Origin: a virus
DNA length: 28,636 nucleotides
Direction: 5' to 3' (one strand)
IMG/VR virus record: IMGVR_UViG_3300021403_000045
Span: 1-28,636 of that record
The notes below the pieces were generated by a model, which ran no database searches, was not told the origin of the DNA, and was given only the letters and a program-made list of their open reading frames with translations. This document shows, one piece after another, positions 14,899 through 20,811 of this stretch. A program made the translations under genes and the position numbers. Within the stretch, counting starts at the first letter, position 1. Each line of letters begins with the position of its first letter.

Positions 14899-15309
14899 CT
14901 ACCGGCGGGACTGAAGCCAGGCTTGGCGTTGCTCGACGCGCTCGCGCTCGCGTTCGCGTTCGCGTTTGGTGTCGTCACCGAGTTCGACCCCGAGCCCGCA
15001 GCGTCGGCACAGGCCGCGTGGGGCGTCGTGACCGAAGTTCTCGCAGGTGACTTTCGCGGCCATCGCCTGGGGCATTCCGGCGTGACCGTCAGCGGGTTGG
15101 TTGCAGACGGTGCAGACGCCGTAGGAGGTGCCCTCGCCGGATGACTCGAAGCGCATCATCGCGCCGTGGCAGGTGCTGCCGCCTCGGCGTTGAGCGAGGT
15201 AGAACGACAGTGCGCGGTACTGCTCCAGCGCTTCGTCGTCGTATCCGTGGAAGTCGGCGATCTCCGTCTTGAGTTGGTCGAAGCGGTCGTCGTCGGGCAC
15301 GTCAGCCAC
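14899..15309 (-). CDS. Cysteine-rich hypothetical protein with RE repeat
   Basis: A 136-residue protein with several Cys/His pairs: STCHG, VCTVCNQPADGH, TCENFGH and CRRCG. One or two zinc sites are likely. Residues 115-125 are an Arg-Glu repeat (RERERERE), encoded by a simple repeat of CGCGAG-like triplets around 14941-14970, which can vary by slippage. No family is recognised. It lies four bases downstream of the DUF5662 gene, and the small terminase gene follows after 21 bases. Confidence 0.62.
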   Translation of the reverse strand: MADVPDDDRFDQLKTEIADFHGYDDEALEQYRALSFYLAQRRGGSTCHGAMMRFESSGEGTSYGVCTVCNQPADGHAGMPQAMAAKVTCENFGHDAPRGLCRRCGLGVELGDDTKRERERERERVEQRQAWLQSRR

Positions 15310-15312
15310 GTC

Positions 15313-15825
15313 TCACTCCTCGTTGCGCCATCCCGCTGGGGTTTCGCCGGGCTCCAGCCAACCCATTCGCAGGGCGGTGTTCCACAGCAGCCGGTAGAAC
15401 TCGACGCCGTATCCGAACCGCTCGGCGTTCTGCGCGATGGAGCGCGAGAGGCTTCCGTTCTCGTGGCGCAGGGTCGCGGCTTTCCAGTCGGCGAGCATCT
15501 CGATCACCTGGATCAGGTCCATGTCCGCGATCCCGTGCTGCCAGTGCTCCGGGTGATGGTCGTTCTCGGCGTAGTGGTGGTTCAGACCGTCGCCCATCCC
15601 AACCAGAAACTGCTTGTACTCGTCGCTGCCGTACGTGCTAGCCGCGAGCTTGGGGGTGAACTGGTCGAACGTCTGCTTCTCGGGGTCCCGGAGCTTTGAG
15701 GCGTCGTGCACAGCCGCGCGGTGACGCAGGTCTTCGACCACCTGGTTGATCAGGGAACGCACCTGGTCGATGTGCACGAGCGTGTCAGAGGCGCTGTCGT
15801 ACGGCTCCTGCTCAACGTCGCCCAT
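15313..15825 (-). CDS. DUF5662-like phage protein
   Basis: A 170-residue protein whose motifs match what I know of the DUF5662 family of phage proteins: H-I-D-Q near residue 18, then AVHDASKL, YGSDEYKQFL, NHHYAENDHHPEHW and EMLADWKAA. The many conserved His and Asp residues suggest a metal site, like an HD-type hydrolase, but the activity is unknown. It overlaps the previous gene by one base (TAATG). It is a helper gene of the packaging block. Confidence 0.8.
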   Translation of the reverse strand: MGDVEQEPYDSASDTLVHIDQVRSLINQVVEDLRHRAAVHDASKLRDPEKQTFDQFTPKLAASTYGSDEYKQFLVGMGDGLNHHYAENDHHPEHWQHGIADMDLIQVIEMLADWKAATLRHENGSLSRSIAQNAERFGYGVEFYRLLWNTALRMGWLEPGETPAGWRNEE

Positions 15826-16124
15826 TAGAACGGTTCGACCGGCTCGACCTTCAGCTTCGTGATCGTTTCCTTGCGTGTGCGGATCGCTTCTGCCCAGCTA
15901 CGGGCAGGGACAGCACGCCACACACCTTCGCGGTCTTTCGCAACTTCGGAGATGGCGCTGGTGCGAATCGTGGCGTTCGTGGTGCCAGCCTCGACCCATC
16001 CGATCACGGTGTTGCCCTTGTCGTCCTGAAGCTCGCGCTGCTCCAGGACCACGTACTCGGTTGCCTGGGCGGCACGCCCGTCGGTCTTGCCGTTCGTTTT
16101 GGCTGCCGCTGCCTTGGTCGCCAT
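15825..16124 (-). CDS. Hypothetical beta-rich protein
   Basis: A 99-residue protein starts at ATG 16124, overlapping the stop of the HTH gene (TGATG). The N-terminus is low complexity (Ala, Lys, Gly) and basic. The rest forms beta strands (YVVLEQRELQDDKGNTVIGWVEAG) and ends with a basic helix. No family is recognised. Confidence 0.65.
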   Translation of the reverse strand: MATKAAAAKTNGKTDGRAAQATEYVVLEQRELQDDKGNTVIGWVEAGTTNATIRTSAISEVAKDREGVWRAVPARSWAEAIRTRKETITKLKVEPVEPF

Positions 16125-16450
16125 CAGCTTGCCACCGGGGTGCGGCGGCGGCGCTTCGGCTTCGGTGCGGGCTCGGGCTCAGGCTCTGGGTCGTCGGCCT
16201 TGAGGTTGCGGCGGTTTGCTTCTACCCACTCGCGCATCTTCTCGATGTCCTTCCGGTGCCAGATCGGGGTTGCGGATAGCCTGGCCGCTGTCGGCGGCAT
16301 CACACCGCGTTTGATCCAGCGGCCGATGCGGGGTCGCTCGACTCCGAGGAGTTCTGCAACCTCAGCGGTTCCCACAACGTCGAGTTGACGAACCTGTTTC
16401 GGTTGCTTTGGCCTCGGGGGAATGTGCCCGTTCCTCGTGGTGCTACTCAT
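16124..16450 (-). CDS. MerR/excisionase-like helix-turn-helix protein
   Basis: A 108-residue protein has VVGTAEVAELLGVERPRIGRWIKRGVMPPTAARLSATPIWHR, the winged helix-turn-helix of MerR- and Xis-like proteins (approximate residues 24-65; motif given by its traits A-E-V-A-E-L-L-G-V, R-I-x-R-W, and I-W). A Pro/Glu repeat and a basic RRRR tail follow. ATG 16450 lies seven bases after the -10 box, which would give a leaderless transcript. ATG 16495 overlaps the upstream stop (ATGA) and would add 15 residues on read-through mRNA, so two starts are possible. It heads the packaging operon and may regulate it. Confidence 0.72.
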   Translation of the reverse strand: MSSTTRNGHIPPRPKQPKQVRQLDVVGTAEVAELLGVERPRIGRWIKRGVMPPTAARLSATPIWHRKDIEKMREWVEANRRNLKADDPEPEPEPAPKPKRRRRTPVAS

Positions 16451-16457
16451 GCCTCCC

Positions 16458-16486
16458 AGCATAGCGCAAGATGGGCGCTTATGTAC
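16458..16486 (-). promoter_or_regulatory. Promoter-operator element giving a possible leaderless mRNA
   Basis: On the minus strand: GCGCCCATCTTGCGC (16464-16478) and -10 TATGCT (16458-16463), seven bases before ATG 16450. No CCGACCGAGGAG leader is present. The CATCTTGCG part matches the cassette at 597-610. Confidence 0.65.
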
Positions 16487-16491
16487 GGTGG

Positions 16492-16665
16492 TCATGGTGT
16501 GCGCTCAGGGCGGTCTAGGCCGACTGCCAGCTCGATCTCGCCGAGTGGGATCGCGAGGCGTCGGCAGAGTTCCATCAGCTCGGTGCGGTGGGCGTCTGCC
16601 TGTCTGTAGAGCGCGTGCGCGTCGCGGAGCGCTCGGAGGGCTGCCTCCTGCGCTTCTTCGCTCAT
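16492..16665 (-). CDS. Small helical protein
   Basis: A 57-residue protein starts at ATG 16665, overlapping the upstream stop as ATGA. It is almost entirely one or two helices (EEAQEAALRALRDAHALYRQ). No motif is visible. It is the second gene after the divergent promoter. Confidence 0.58.
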   Translation of the reverse strand: MSEEAQEAALRALRDAHALYRQADAHRTELMELCRRLAIPLGEIELAVGLDRPERTP

Positions 16666-16832
16666 CGGATCGTCACTTTCAGGATGCCGCCCTCCTGGGC
16701 GGCGGCGCTCGACTCCACGCCACCTGCGACGTAGACCTTCACGTCCTCGCGCACGTCTTCTGGTGGGCATCCGTAGGCCAGCATCCAGGCTTCTGGGTCC
16801 ACCTCAATCGAGAGGGTCACTCGTACGTTCAT
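16662..16832 (-). CDS. Small protein behind the divergent promoter
   Basis: A 56-residue protein starts at ATG 16832; its leader carries CCGACCGAAAAG, a weakened form of the phage motif. It begins with NVRVTLSIEVDPEAWMLAYG and ends with a strand (GGILKVTIR); such strand-helix-strand small proteins occur in phages. No function is known. Confidence 0.6.
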   Translation of the reverse strand: MNVRVTLSIEVDPEAWMLAYGCPPEDVREDVKVYVAGGVESSAAAQEGGILKVTIR

Positions 16833-16840
16833 ACCTCGTC

Positions 16841-16880
16841 CTTTTCGGTCGGTTCGCCACATGGTAGCGCACGACGTGCG
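16841..16880 (-). promoter_or_regulatory. Leftward half of the divergent promoter region
   Basis: On the minus strand: palindrome GCACGTCGTGC (16869-16879) beside a -10 TACCAT (16861-16866), then leader CCGACCGAAAAG (16841-16852). The palindrome is shared with the rightward promoter. Confidence 0.62.
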
Positions 16881-16937
16881 TCAGCCGGTGCTACACTGTT
16901 AGCACGAGGCAAGGGCCTCGACCCCCCGACCGAGGAG
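16869..16937 (+). promoter_or_regulatory. Rightward half of the divergent promoter region
   Basis: Palindrome GCACGACGTGC (16869-16879), then -10 TACACT (16892-16897) with TGC before it, and leader CCGACCGAGGAG (16926-16937). The -10 itself lies inside an inverted repeat GTGCTA-n6-TAGCAC (16888-16905). GAGGC-AAGG-GCCTC (16907-16920) can fold, and CCTCG can instead pair with CGAGG of the leader. A promoter driving the ArdC-like gene is likely. Confidence 0.65.
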
Positions 16938-16946
16938 GCAGTTCAG

Positions 16947-17813
16947 ATGGCAACCAAAGCAAAGACGAAGTTCTCCGACGAGGAGAAAGCCGCCTATCTA
17001 CAGGCGCAGCGCGAGAAGGCGCAGGAGCAGTTCGAGAGCGCCGTCGCGTCCCTGCAATCAGAGGAAGGCTTCGCGGCGTGGTTGAACGCGCGGGCGAAGT
17101 TCCACGACTACTCGTTCGCGAACACCATGCTGATCATGGTCCAGTTGCCGGAGGCAACACGGGTCGCGGCGGCGTCGGTGTGGCGTGAGCTTGGCCGCTA
17201 CCCGGCGAAGGGCTCGCATGCGCTGCGGGTGTTCGCTCCGATCACCTGGTACGTCCCGTGTGACGAGGGTGATCAAGGCGCGCGGTGGAACGAGAAGAAG
17301 AAGCGGTGGGAGCGCAAGATCGCGAAGTTCAAGCTGGTGCCGGTGTTCGACGTGTCCCAGACAGCGGGGGATGATCTCCCAGAGCCGCCGCAAGCGGTGG
17401 CGTTGGAGGGTGACTCGCACGCGCACCTGGAGCCTGCGTTGCTGGCGCTCGCTGGCGAGCTTGGTTACACGGTCGCTGACGAGCTGCTCAGCGATGGTGT
17501 CGGCGGCTATTGCGATGCGCAGGCGAAGCGGATCGCGATTGCTGGCGGGCAGTCCCCGAACGCTCGCGTGCGGGTGTTGGTTCACGAGATCGCGCACGCG
17601 CTTGGTGTGAGCTACAAGGACTACGGTCGGTCTGCCGCCGAGTCGATTGTGGAAGCGGCGACATTCATCGTGCTCGCGGGGCAGGGGTTCGATGTGCAGG
17701 TCGCGTCGGTGCCGTATGTCGCCGGTTGGGCAGGGCAGGATGGTGTCGAGAAGCTGCGGCGGTTCGCGGAGGTCATTGACGAGGTGGCGCGCAAGATCGA
17801 GCGGGCGCTGTGA
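16947..17813 (+). CDS. ArdC-like antirestriction protein with metallopeptidase motif
   Basis: This 288-residue protein has two parts. Residues of about 20-110 match the ArdC N-terminal ssDNA-binding region: F-H-D-Y-S-F-A-N-T-M-L-I, QLPEATRVAAASVWRELGR and a KGSHALRVFAP strand. The C-terminal part carries a zincin motif, H213-E-I-A-H217, followed by helices with AESIVEAATF, as in ArdC metallopeptidase-like domains. ArdC-type proteins protect incoming DNA from host restriction. ATG 16947 follows GAGGAGG by nine bases. It is the first gene of the rightward operon, a position that suits an early, entry-phase function. The N-terminal 20 residues are basic and Lys/Ala rich. Confidence 0.85.
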   Translation: MATKAKTKFSDEEKAAYLQAQREKAQEQFESAVASLQSEEGFAAWLNARAKFHDYSFANTMLIMVQLPEATRVAAASVWRELGRYPAKGSHALRVFAPITWYVPCDEGDQGARWNEKKKRWERKIAKFKLVPVFDVSQTAGDDLPEPPQAVALEGDSHAHLEPALLALAGELGYTVADELLSDGVGGYCDAQAKRIAIAGGQSPNARVRVLVHEIAHALGVSYKDYGRSAAESIVEAATFIVLAGQGFDVQVASVPYVAGWAGQDGVEKLRRFAEVIDEVARKIERAL

Positions 17814-17986
17814 TGGGTGAGCGGATCGTGGGGGAGCACTTCAAGTCGGACGGCACCCCGAAGCGGAAGTTCAAGACGCTCCAGGCTGCTGAGCGTCATT
17901 CGCAGCGCTACCGGCTGCACGACAAGCTGATCTACCGCTGCGAGTTCTGCGGCGCGTTTCACTTCGCGACTCGTAGGGGGCGGTGA
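17813..17986 (+). CDS. Small basic protein with CxxC
   Basis: A 57-residue protein starts at ATG 17813, overlapping the previous stop as TGATG, and ends overlapping the next start in the same way. It is basic and ends with Y-R-C-E-F-C-G-A-F-H-F, a C-x2-C-x3-H that could form half of a zinc site. Residues 20-35 form a basic helix. A nucleic-acid-binding role is possible. No family is recognised. Confidence 0.6.
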   Translation: MGERIVGEHFKSDGTPKRKFKTLQAAERHSQRYRLHDKLIYRCEFCGAFHFATRRGR

Positions 17987-18666
17987 TGGCACAGCGACGT
18001 TGGGAGTGCCCGCGCTGCGAGAGCGGGCTGTTGGCTCCAGGCAGGATGCGCCGGGATGACACCCGGCGTTTCTGTCTGTCGTGTTCAGCGAAGACGGGGC
18101 GGTTAGTCGAGCGTGTCTGTCCGGCACTTGAACGCCAGCGCGAGCAGGCCAAGACCGAGCGCACGGCCCGCGCCACTGCTCAGCGCGCGAAACAGCGCGA
18201 CCGGTGGCTGGTATCGCTGGTGGATGCCGGTGGTGTCGAGCGTCAACTTGATGTCCGCGCTGAACTGCGCAGGGCTCTGACCGACATGGGTTATTTCGAT
18301 GGCTGGGCACGCGGGCATAAGCCCACGATGGACGACTTGAGCGTCACGATTCGGCGGGGCGGCAAGCGCTACCACACGGGTCGTGCTGTTGTCGCCGGGT
18401 TCAAGGTGTGGTTCACGTTCGGTTCGGGCGCGAGCTACGAGTCCGGGATGAAGGTCGTGTACCACGAGGCTGCTCACCTCGCTTCGCCGCCCGGCTCGGG
18501 TCATGATGCCCAGTTCCATCGCATCCTCGCGGAAGCGTTGCAGAAGCGTTGGCCTTGGCTCGTGTACGGCTCTGTGAACCCGCGTCAGCAGGGTGGGTGC
18601 TGGGCGATGGGGCAGCGCGTGGTCGATCAGATGGAAGCGCGCGTTCGAGGCGGCGGCTCCCTCTAA
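17986..18666 (+). CDS. SprT-like zinc metalloprotein with N-terminal zinc ribbon
   Basis: This 226-residue protein begins with C-P-R-C and C-L-S-C, a zinc ribbon (residues of about 8-33). A basic helix follows (QREQAKTERTARATAQRAK). The C-terminal half has H160-E-A-A-H164, then HDAQFHRIL, which matches the zinc site of SprT-like metalloproteases (HExxH and a third ligand His further on). SprT-family proteases act on DNA-protein crosslinks; in phages the role is not known. ATG 17986 overlaps the upstream stop; GTG 17983 is possible. It is co-transcribed with the ArdC-like gene, which also has an HExxH motif. Confidence 0.75.
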   Translation: MAQRRWECPRCESGLLAPGRMRRDDTRRFCLSCSAKTGRLVERVCPALERQREQAKTERTARATAQRAKQRDRWLVSLVDAGGVERQLDVRAELRRALTDMGYFDGWARGHKPTMDDLSVTIRRGGKRYHTGRAVVAGFKVWFTFGSGASYESGMKVVYHEAAHLASPPGSGHDAQFHRILAEALQKRWPWLVYGSVNPRQQGGCWAMGQRVVDQMEARVRGGGSL

Positions 18667-18674
18667 AGCTAACC

Positions 18675-18743
18675 TTGGCTAAGCACACGACCTGTGCTAT
18701 GCTGTGGGTACGCCCGAGATGTGGGCGCAATCCGACCGAGGAG
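18675..18743 (+). promoter_or_regulatory. Promoter-operator cassette upstream of a secreted gene
   Basis: -35 TTGGCT (18675-18680), 17-base spacer containing GCACACGACCTGTGC (18683-18697), -10 TATGCT (18698-18703) with TGC before it, a CGCCC-n7-GGGCG hairpin (18711-18727), and leader CCGACCGAGGAG (18732-18743). This is the best plus-strand copy. Confidence 0.78.
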
Positions 18744-18749
18744 TTCATC

Positions 18750-19070
18750 ATGAAGAAAAGGTTCTTTGCTGCTGCGGCAGCGTTGGCAGTCGTCGGGTCC
18801 GTGGCGGTCCCGGCCATTTCACAGGCCGCTCGGATCTCATACTGCACAGGCGGCGATCCGGCGATCCAGGTCAGCGATCACACAAGCTGCGGGTTTGCGA
18901 TCAACGCGGTTGATCACGCCTACCAGTACGGCCTGTCGCGCAACGCCTGGATCTACTCGCCTGTGACCCACCGGGGTTACTGGCTGACATATCGGACGAA
19001 CTGGTACACGGGGAACGTCACGGTGACCGGCCAGAACGGCATCTGGATGCGGTTCTACTACGGGAACTGA
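18750..19070 (+). CDS. Small secreted protein
   Basis: A 106-residue protein starts at ATG 18750, seven bases after GAGGAG. A signal peptide (MKKRFFAAAAALAVVGSVAV, then A-I-S-Q-A-A) is clear. The mature domain has two cysteines (SYCTGG and TSCGFA), then SPVTHRGYWLTY and VTVTGQNG. The order T-S-C-x-F-A, S-P-V-T-x-R/G-x-Y and V-x-C/V-T-G-x-N is a pattern I recall from small secreted proteins of Solirubrobacter-like actinobacteria, which suggests a host origin. No function is known. Confidence 0.78.
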   Translation: MKKRFFAAAAALAVVGSVAVPAISQAARISYCTGGDPAIQVSDHTSCGFAINAVDHAYQYGLSRNAWIYSPVTHRGYWLTYRTNWYTGNVTVTGQNGIWMRFYYGN

Positions 19071-19082
19071 AGGGAGGCAGCG

Positions 19083-19271
19083 ATGAGCTACGAGCGTCCG
19101 CGTGTTGAGACGCGGGTTGATGAGCACGAGGGACAGTTCTTCGTTGCCACGTCCACCGATGGTGTGGCGTGGTATCCGGTGAACGTTCCGTTCCCTACGC
19201 GCGAGGCAGCGAAGCGGGTTGCGGTCGCGATCCGTGTTGCCGCGCTCGCACGGTTCGAGGTGACGCGATGA
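19083..19271 (+). CDS. Small hypothetical protein
   Basis: A 62-residue protein starts at ATG 19083 behind a strong AAGGGAGG site. It reads as strands (QFFVATSTDGVAWYPVNV) plus a C-terminal helix (REAAKRVAVAIRVAALARF). No family is recognised. Its stop overlaps the start of the next secreted gene as ATGA. Confidence 0.68.
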   Translation: MSYERPRVETRVDEHEGQFFVATSTDGVAWYPVNVPFPTREAAKRVAVAIRVAALARFEVTR

Positions 19272-19699
19272 AGCGGGTGATCGTGGCGGTGGTGGCGGCG
19301 CTGATACTTGGCGTCGTCACTGCGGCGCAAGCAGCGAGCGCGCCTGCTGTCGCCATCGAGCTGTTTGGCGGACCTTTCGAGGTCCAGCCAGCCGCGCTGA
19401 CGCTTTCGGGTGATGGTGCGTTCTTCATCGCCGGGGTGGGACCTCGCTACGGCCAGATCACGTGGGACTACTGGAACTCCACGTCGGCGTCTGGGACTGG
19501 CGTAGCCTGGGCGGATGACTGTCGTCCGGACTGTGCTGATGGAACGCATCACGGCTTCCGGGTGCATCTCTGGCTGTGGCGTCCCGCGCTGCTGAACGGC
19601 CGGACAGCGTTCACGCGAATGAAGATCGTGTACCTCCACAACGTTCCGGTTCACGGGCGCAGGGTCACGTTCTGGTACTACCGCGATGGGTGGCGGTGA
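19268..19699 (+). CDS. Secreted protein, first of a tandem paralogous pair
   Basis: A 143-residue protein starts at ATG 19268 (ATGA overlap). The signal peptide is MKRVIVAVVAALILGVV-type with AAQAA as the cleavage region. The mature domain has TLSGDGAFFIAGVGP, an ITWDYWNS strand, D-D-C-R-P-D-C-A-D-G, and L-L-N-G-R-x-x-F-T-R-M-K. The order (strand, W-x-x-W/Y, DC-x-x-C-A-x-G, then R-x-Y/F-T-R-L) resembles a secreted family common in soil actinobacteria. It is a paralogue of the next gene. Likely extracellular, with one disulfide. Its function is unknown. Confidence 0.78.
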   Translation: MKRVIVAVVAALILGVVTAAQAASAPAVAIELFGGPFEVQPAALTLSGDGAFFIAGVGPRYGQITWDYWNSTSASGTGVAWADDCRPDCADGTHHGFRVHLWLWRPALLNGRTAFTRMKIVYLHNVPVHGRRVTFWYYRDGWR

Positions 19700-20160
19700 T
19701 GAGCCGCGCGATCAGGCTACTTCTTGTGATGCTGGCACTGCTCGGTGTCGCCTCCACTGCGGCGCGAGCAGCGCGACTGCCTACGGCCCCCACCGGGACG
19801 AGCGCCACTTGTTGCTACCTGACCCACCCAGCGCAAATCCGCCCTGGGTTAGGCGGGACGTTTGTGTTCGGCGGCATTGGCCCTCACTTGGGCAACATCG
19901 ACTGGACCTACTGGAACGCCAAGTCGGCGGCTGGCACAAGCATCGGTTGGCAGGGCAGTGATTGCGACCAGAGCGGCTGCGGTGCATGGCGCGGTTGGCG
20001 GGTGCGGCTGTGGCTGTACCATCCGGTACTGCTGAACGGCCGGTGGAACTTCACGTCGCTGAAGTTCGCGTACCGCAACAACGTCCCGAAGTACATGGCA
20101 AGGGACGTGTACTTGGTCTGGAACCAAGGGTTCTGGCGGGACGACGCAAGCCGGTCATGA
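19699..20160 (+). CDS. Secreted protein, second of a tandem paralogous pair
   Basis: A 153-residue protein starts at ATG 19699, overlapping the previous stop (TGATG). The signal peptide is MSRAIRLLLVMLALLGVAST-like with A-R-A-A. The mature domain repeats the layout of its neighbour: a GGIGPHLGNIDWTYWN strand, SDCDQSGCG, then G-W-R-V-R-L-W-L-Y and V-L-L-N-G-R-W-N-F-T-S-L-K. The two proteins align over about 100 residues, so they arose by tandem duplication. Extra cysteines (TCCYL) lie near the start of the mature chain. Its function is unknown. Confidence 0.78.
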   Translation: MSRAIRLLLVMLALLGVASTAARAARLPTAPTGTSATCCYLTHPAQIRPGLGGTFVFGGIGPHLGNIDWTYWNAKSAAGTSIGWQGSDCDQSGCGAWRGWRVRLWLYHPVLLNGRWNFTSLKFAYRNNVPKYMARDVYLVWNQGFWRDDASRS

Positions 20161-20429
20161 ACCGCGAGCAGGCCAAGAAGCAGCGTCAGAAAGCGTTCGA
20201 GCGGCTGGCCGGGGGGTCAGCCGCTCGCGTTGACGCGCTGCTGCACGCCATCACAGTTGCGCAACTAACGACCGACCTCGAAGTTGGATCGTTGCGCAAA
20301 GTTTTGATCGCGGAGTACGAGAGCCACCTGTATCACCAGGCTCGCGCGGATGGTGCGGAGCACCAGGCAGCGTTGGGAAAGTCCCGGCAGGGGCGCAAGC
20401 AGGTGGACGCGCTCGCGGGGTGGACGTGA
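20157..20429 (+). CDS. Small hypothetical helical protein
   Basis: A 90-residue protein starts at ATG 20157, overlapping the previous stop as ATGA. It is basic at its start (NREQAKKQRQKAFERL), then helical, with no signal peptide, unlike its neighbours. It ends in basic residues and GWT. No family is recognised. Confidence 0.62.
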   Translation: MNREQAKKQRQKAFERLAGGSAARVDALLHAITVAQLTTDLEVGSLRKVLIAEYESHLYHQARADGAEHQAALGKSRQGRKQVDALAGWT

Positions 20430-20584
20430 TCAGAAGGACGTGGGTGCTCGTCCTGGTCTGGGTGGCCATCGGCTCCCGGACAGTTGAGCGGATGCGGTTC
20501 GTGCTGGGGCTCGCGCTGTCGGCGGGGCTGGTGCTCGGCGGCTGCTACGGGTACGCGCTGCTGCGCTCGACCGGGCTGGCCTGA
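20426..20584 (+). CDS. Small membrane protein (52 residues)
   Basis: An open frame of 52 codons starts at GTG 20426, overlapping the previous stop as GTGA. Two hydrophobic stretches are visible (residues of about 5-15 and 24-46), with a basic loop between. L-V-L-G-G-C at 35-40 has a lipobox-like look but sits far from the N-terminus. It is the last gene of the operon before the terminator. A holin-like or membrane-accessory role is possible; nothing proves it. Confidence 0.55.
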   Translation: MIRRTWVLVLVWVAIGSRTVERMRFVLGLALSAGLVLGGCYGYALLRSTGLA

Positions 20585-20592
20585 TCCGAGGT

Positions 20593-20632
20593 GACCGGTC
20601 CCGACGGGTTCAAGATCGGGACCGGTCTTTCT
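20593..20632 (+). terminator. Intrinsic terminator of the ArdC/secreted operon
   Basis: A perfect 12-base stem GACCGGTCCCGA (20593-20604) and TCGGGACCGGTC (20616-20627), with an 11-base loop, is followed by TTTCTCC. It lies nine bases after the last stop. It fits Rho-independent termination of the plus-strand operon. Confidence 0.85.
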
Positions 20633-20650
20633 CCTCGGGTAAGTGGGGTG

Positions 20651-20785
20651 CTACTCGTCCTGGTCCGGGTCCGAGGGCTCCGGCTGGGTGGGCTCAGGCG
20701 CTGGCGTTTCGGTGTCGCCCGTGTCGCCTGTGTCCGGGACGGTCGGGTCTGGGGCGGTCGGGTCCGTCGGGTCTGTGGTGCTCAC
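20651..20785 (-). CDS. Very small Thr/Pro/Asp-rich acidic protein
   Basis: An open frame of 44 codons from GTG 20785, with GAGGAG seven bases upstream in an ACCGAGGAG leader form. The sequence is low complexity: T-D-P-T-D-P-T, then D-T-G-D-T-G-D-T, then P-E-P-T-Q-P-E-P, ending in acidic residues. Repeats in the DNA (GGGTC-type triplets) suggest slippage. It lies downstream of the RusA-like gene, separated by 26 bases. No function can be inferred; it may be a disordered peptide. Confidence 0.4.
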   Translation of the reverse strand: MSTTDPTDPTAPDPTVPDTGDTGDTETPAPEPTQPEPSDPDQDE

Positions 20786-20811
20786 AACGCTCTCCTCGGT
20801 AGTGGGGGGCT

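Noticed and set aside
14941-14975. Simple repeat as a possible CRISPR or iteron array
   Set aside because: It is a codon repeat for Arg-Glu in a coding frame, with no spacers.
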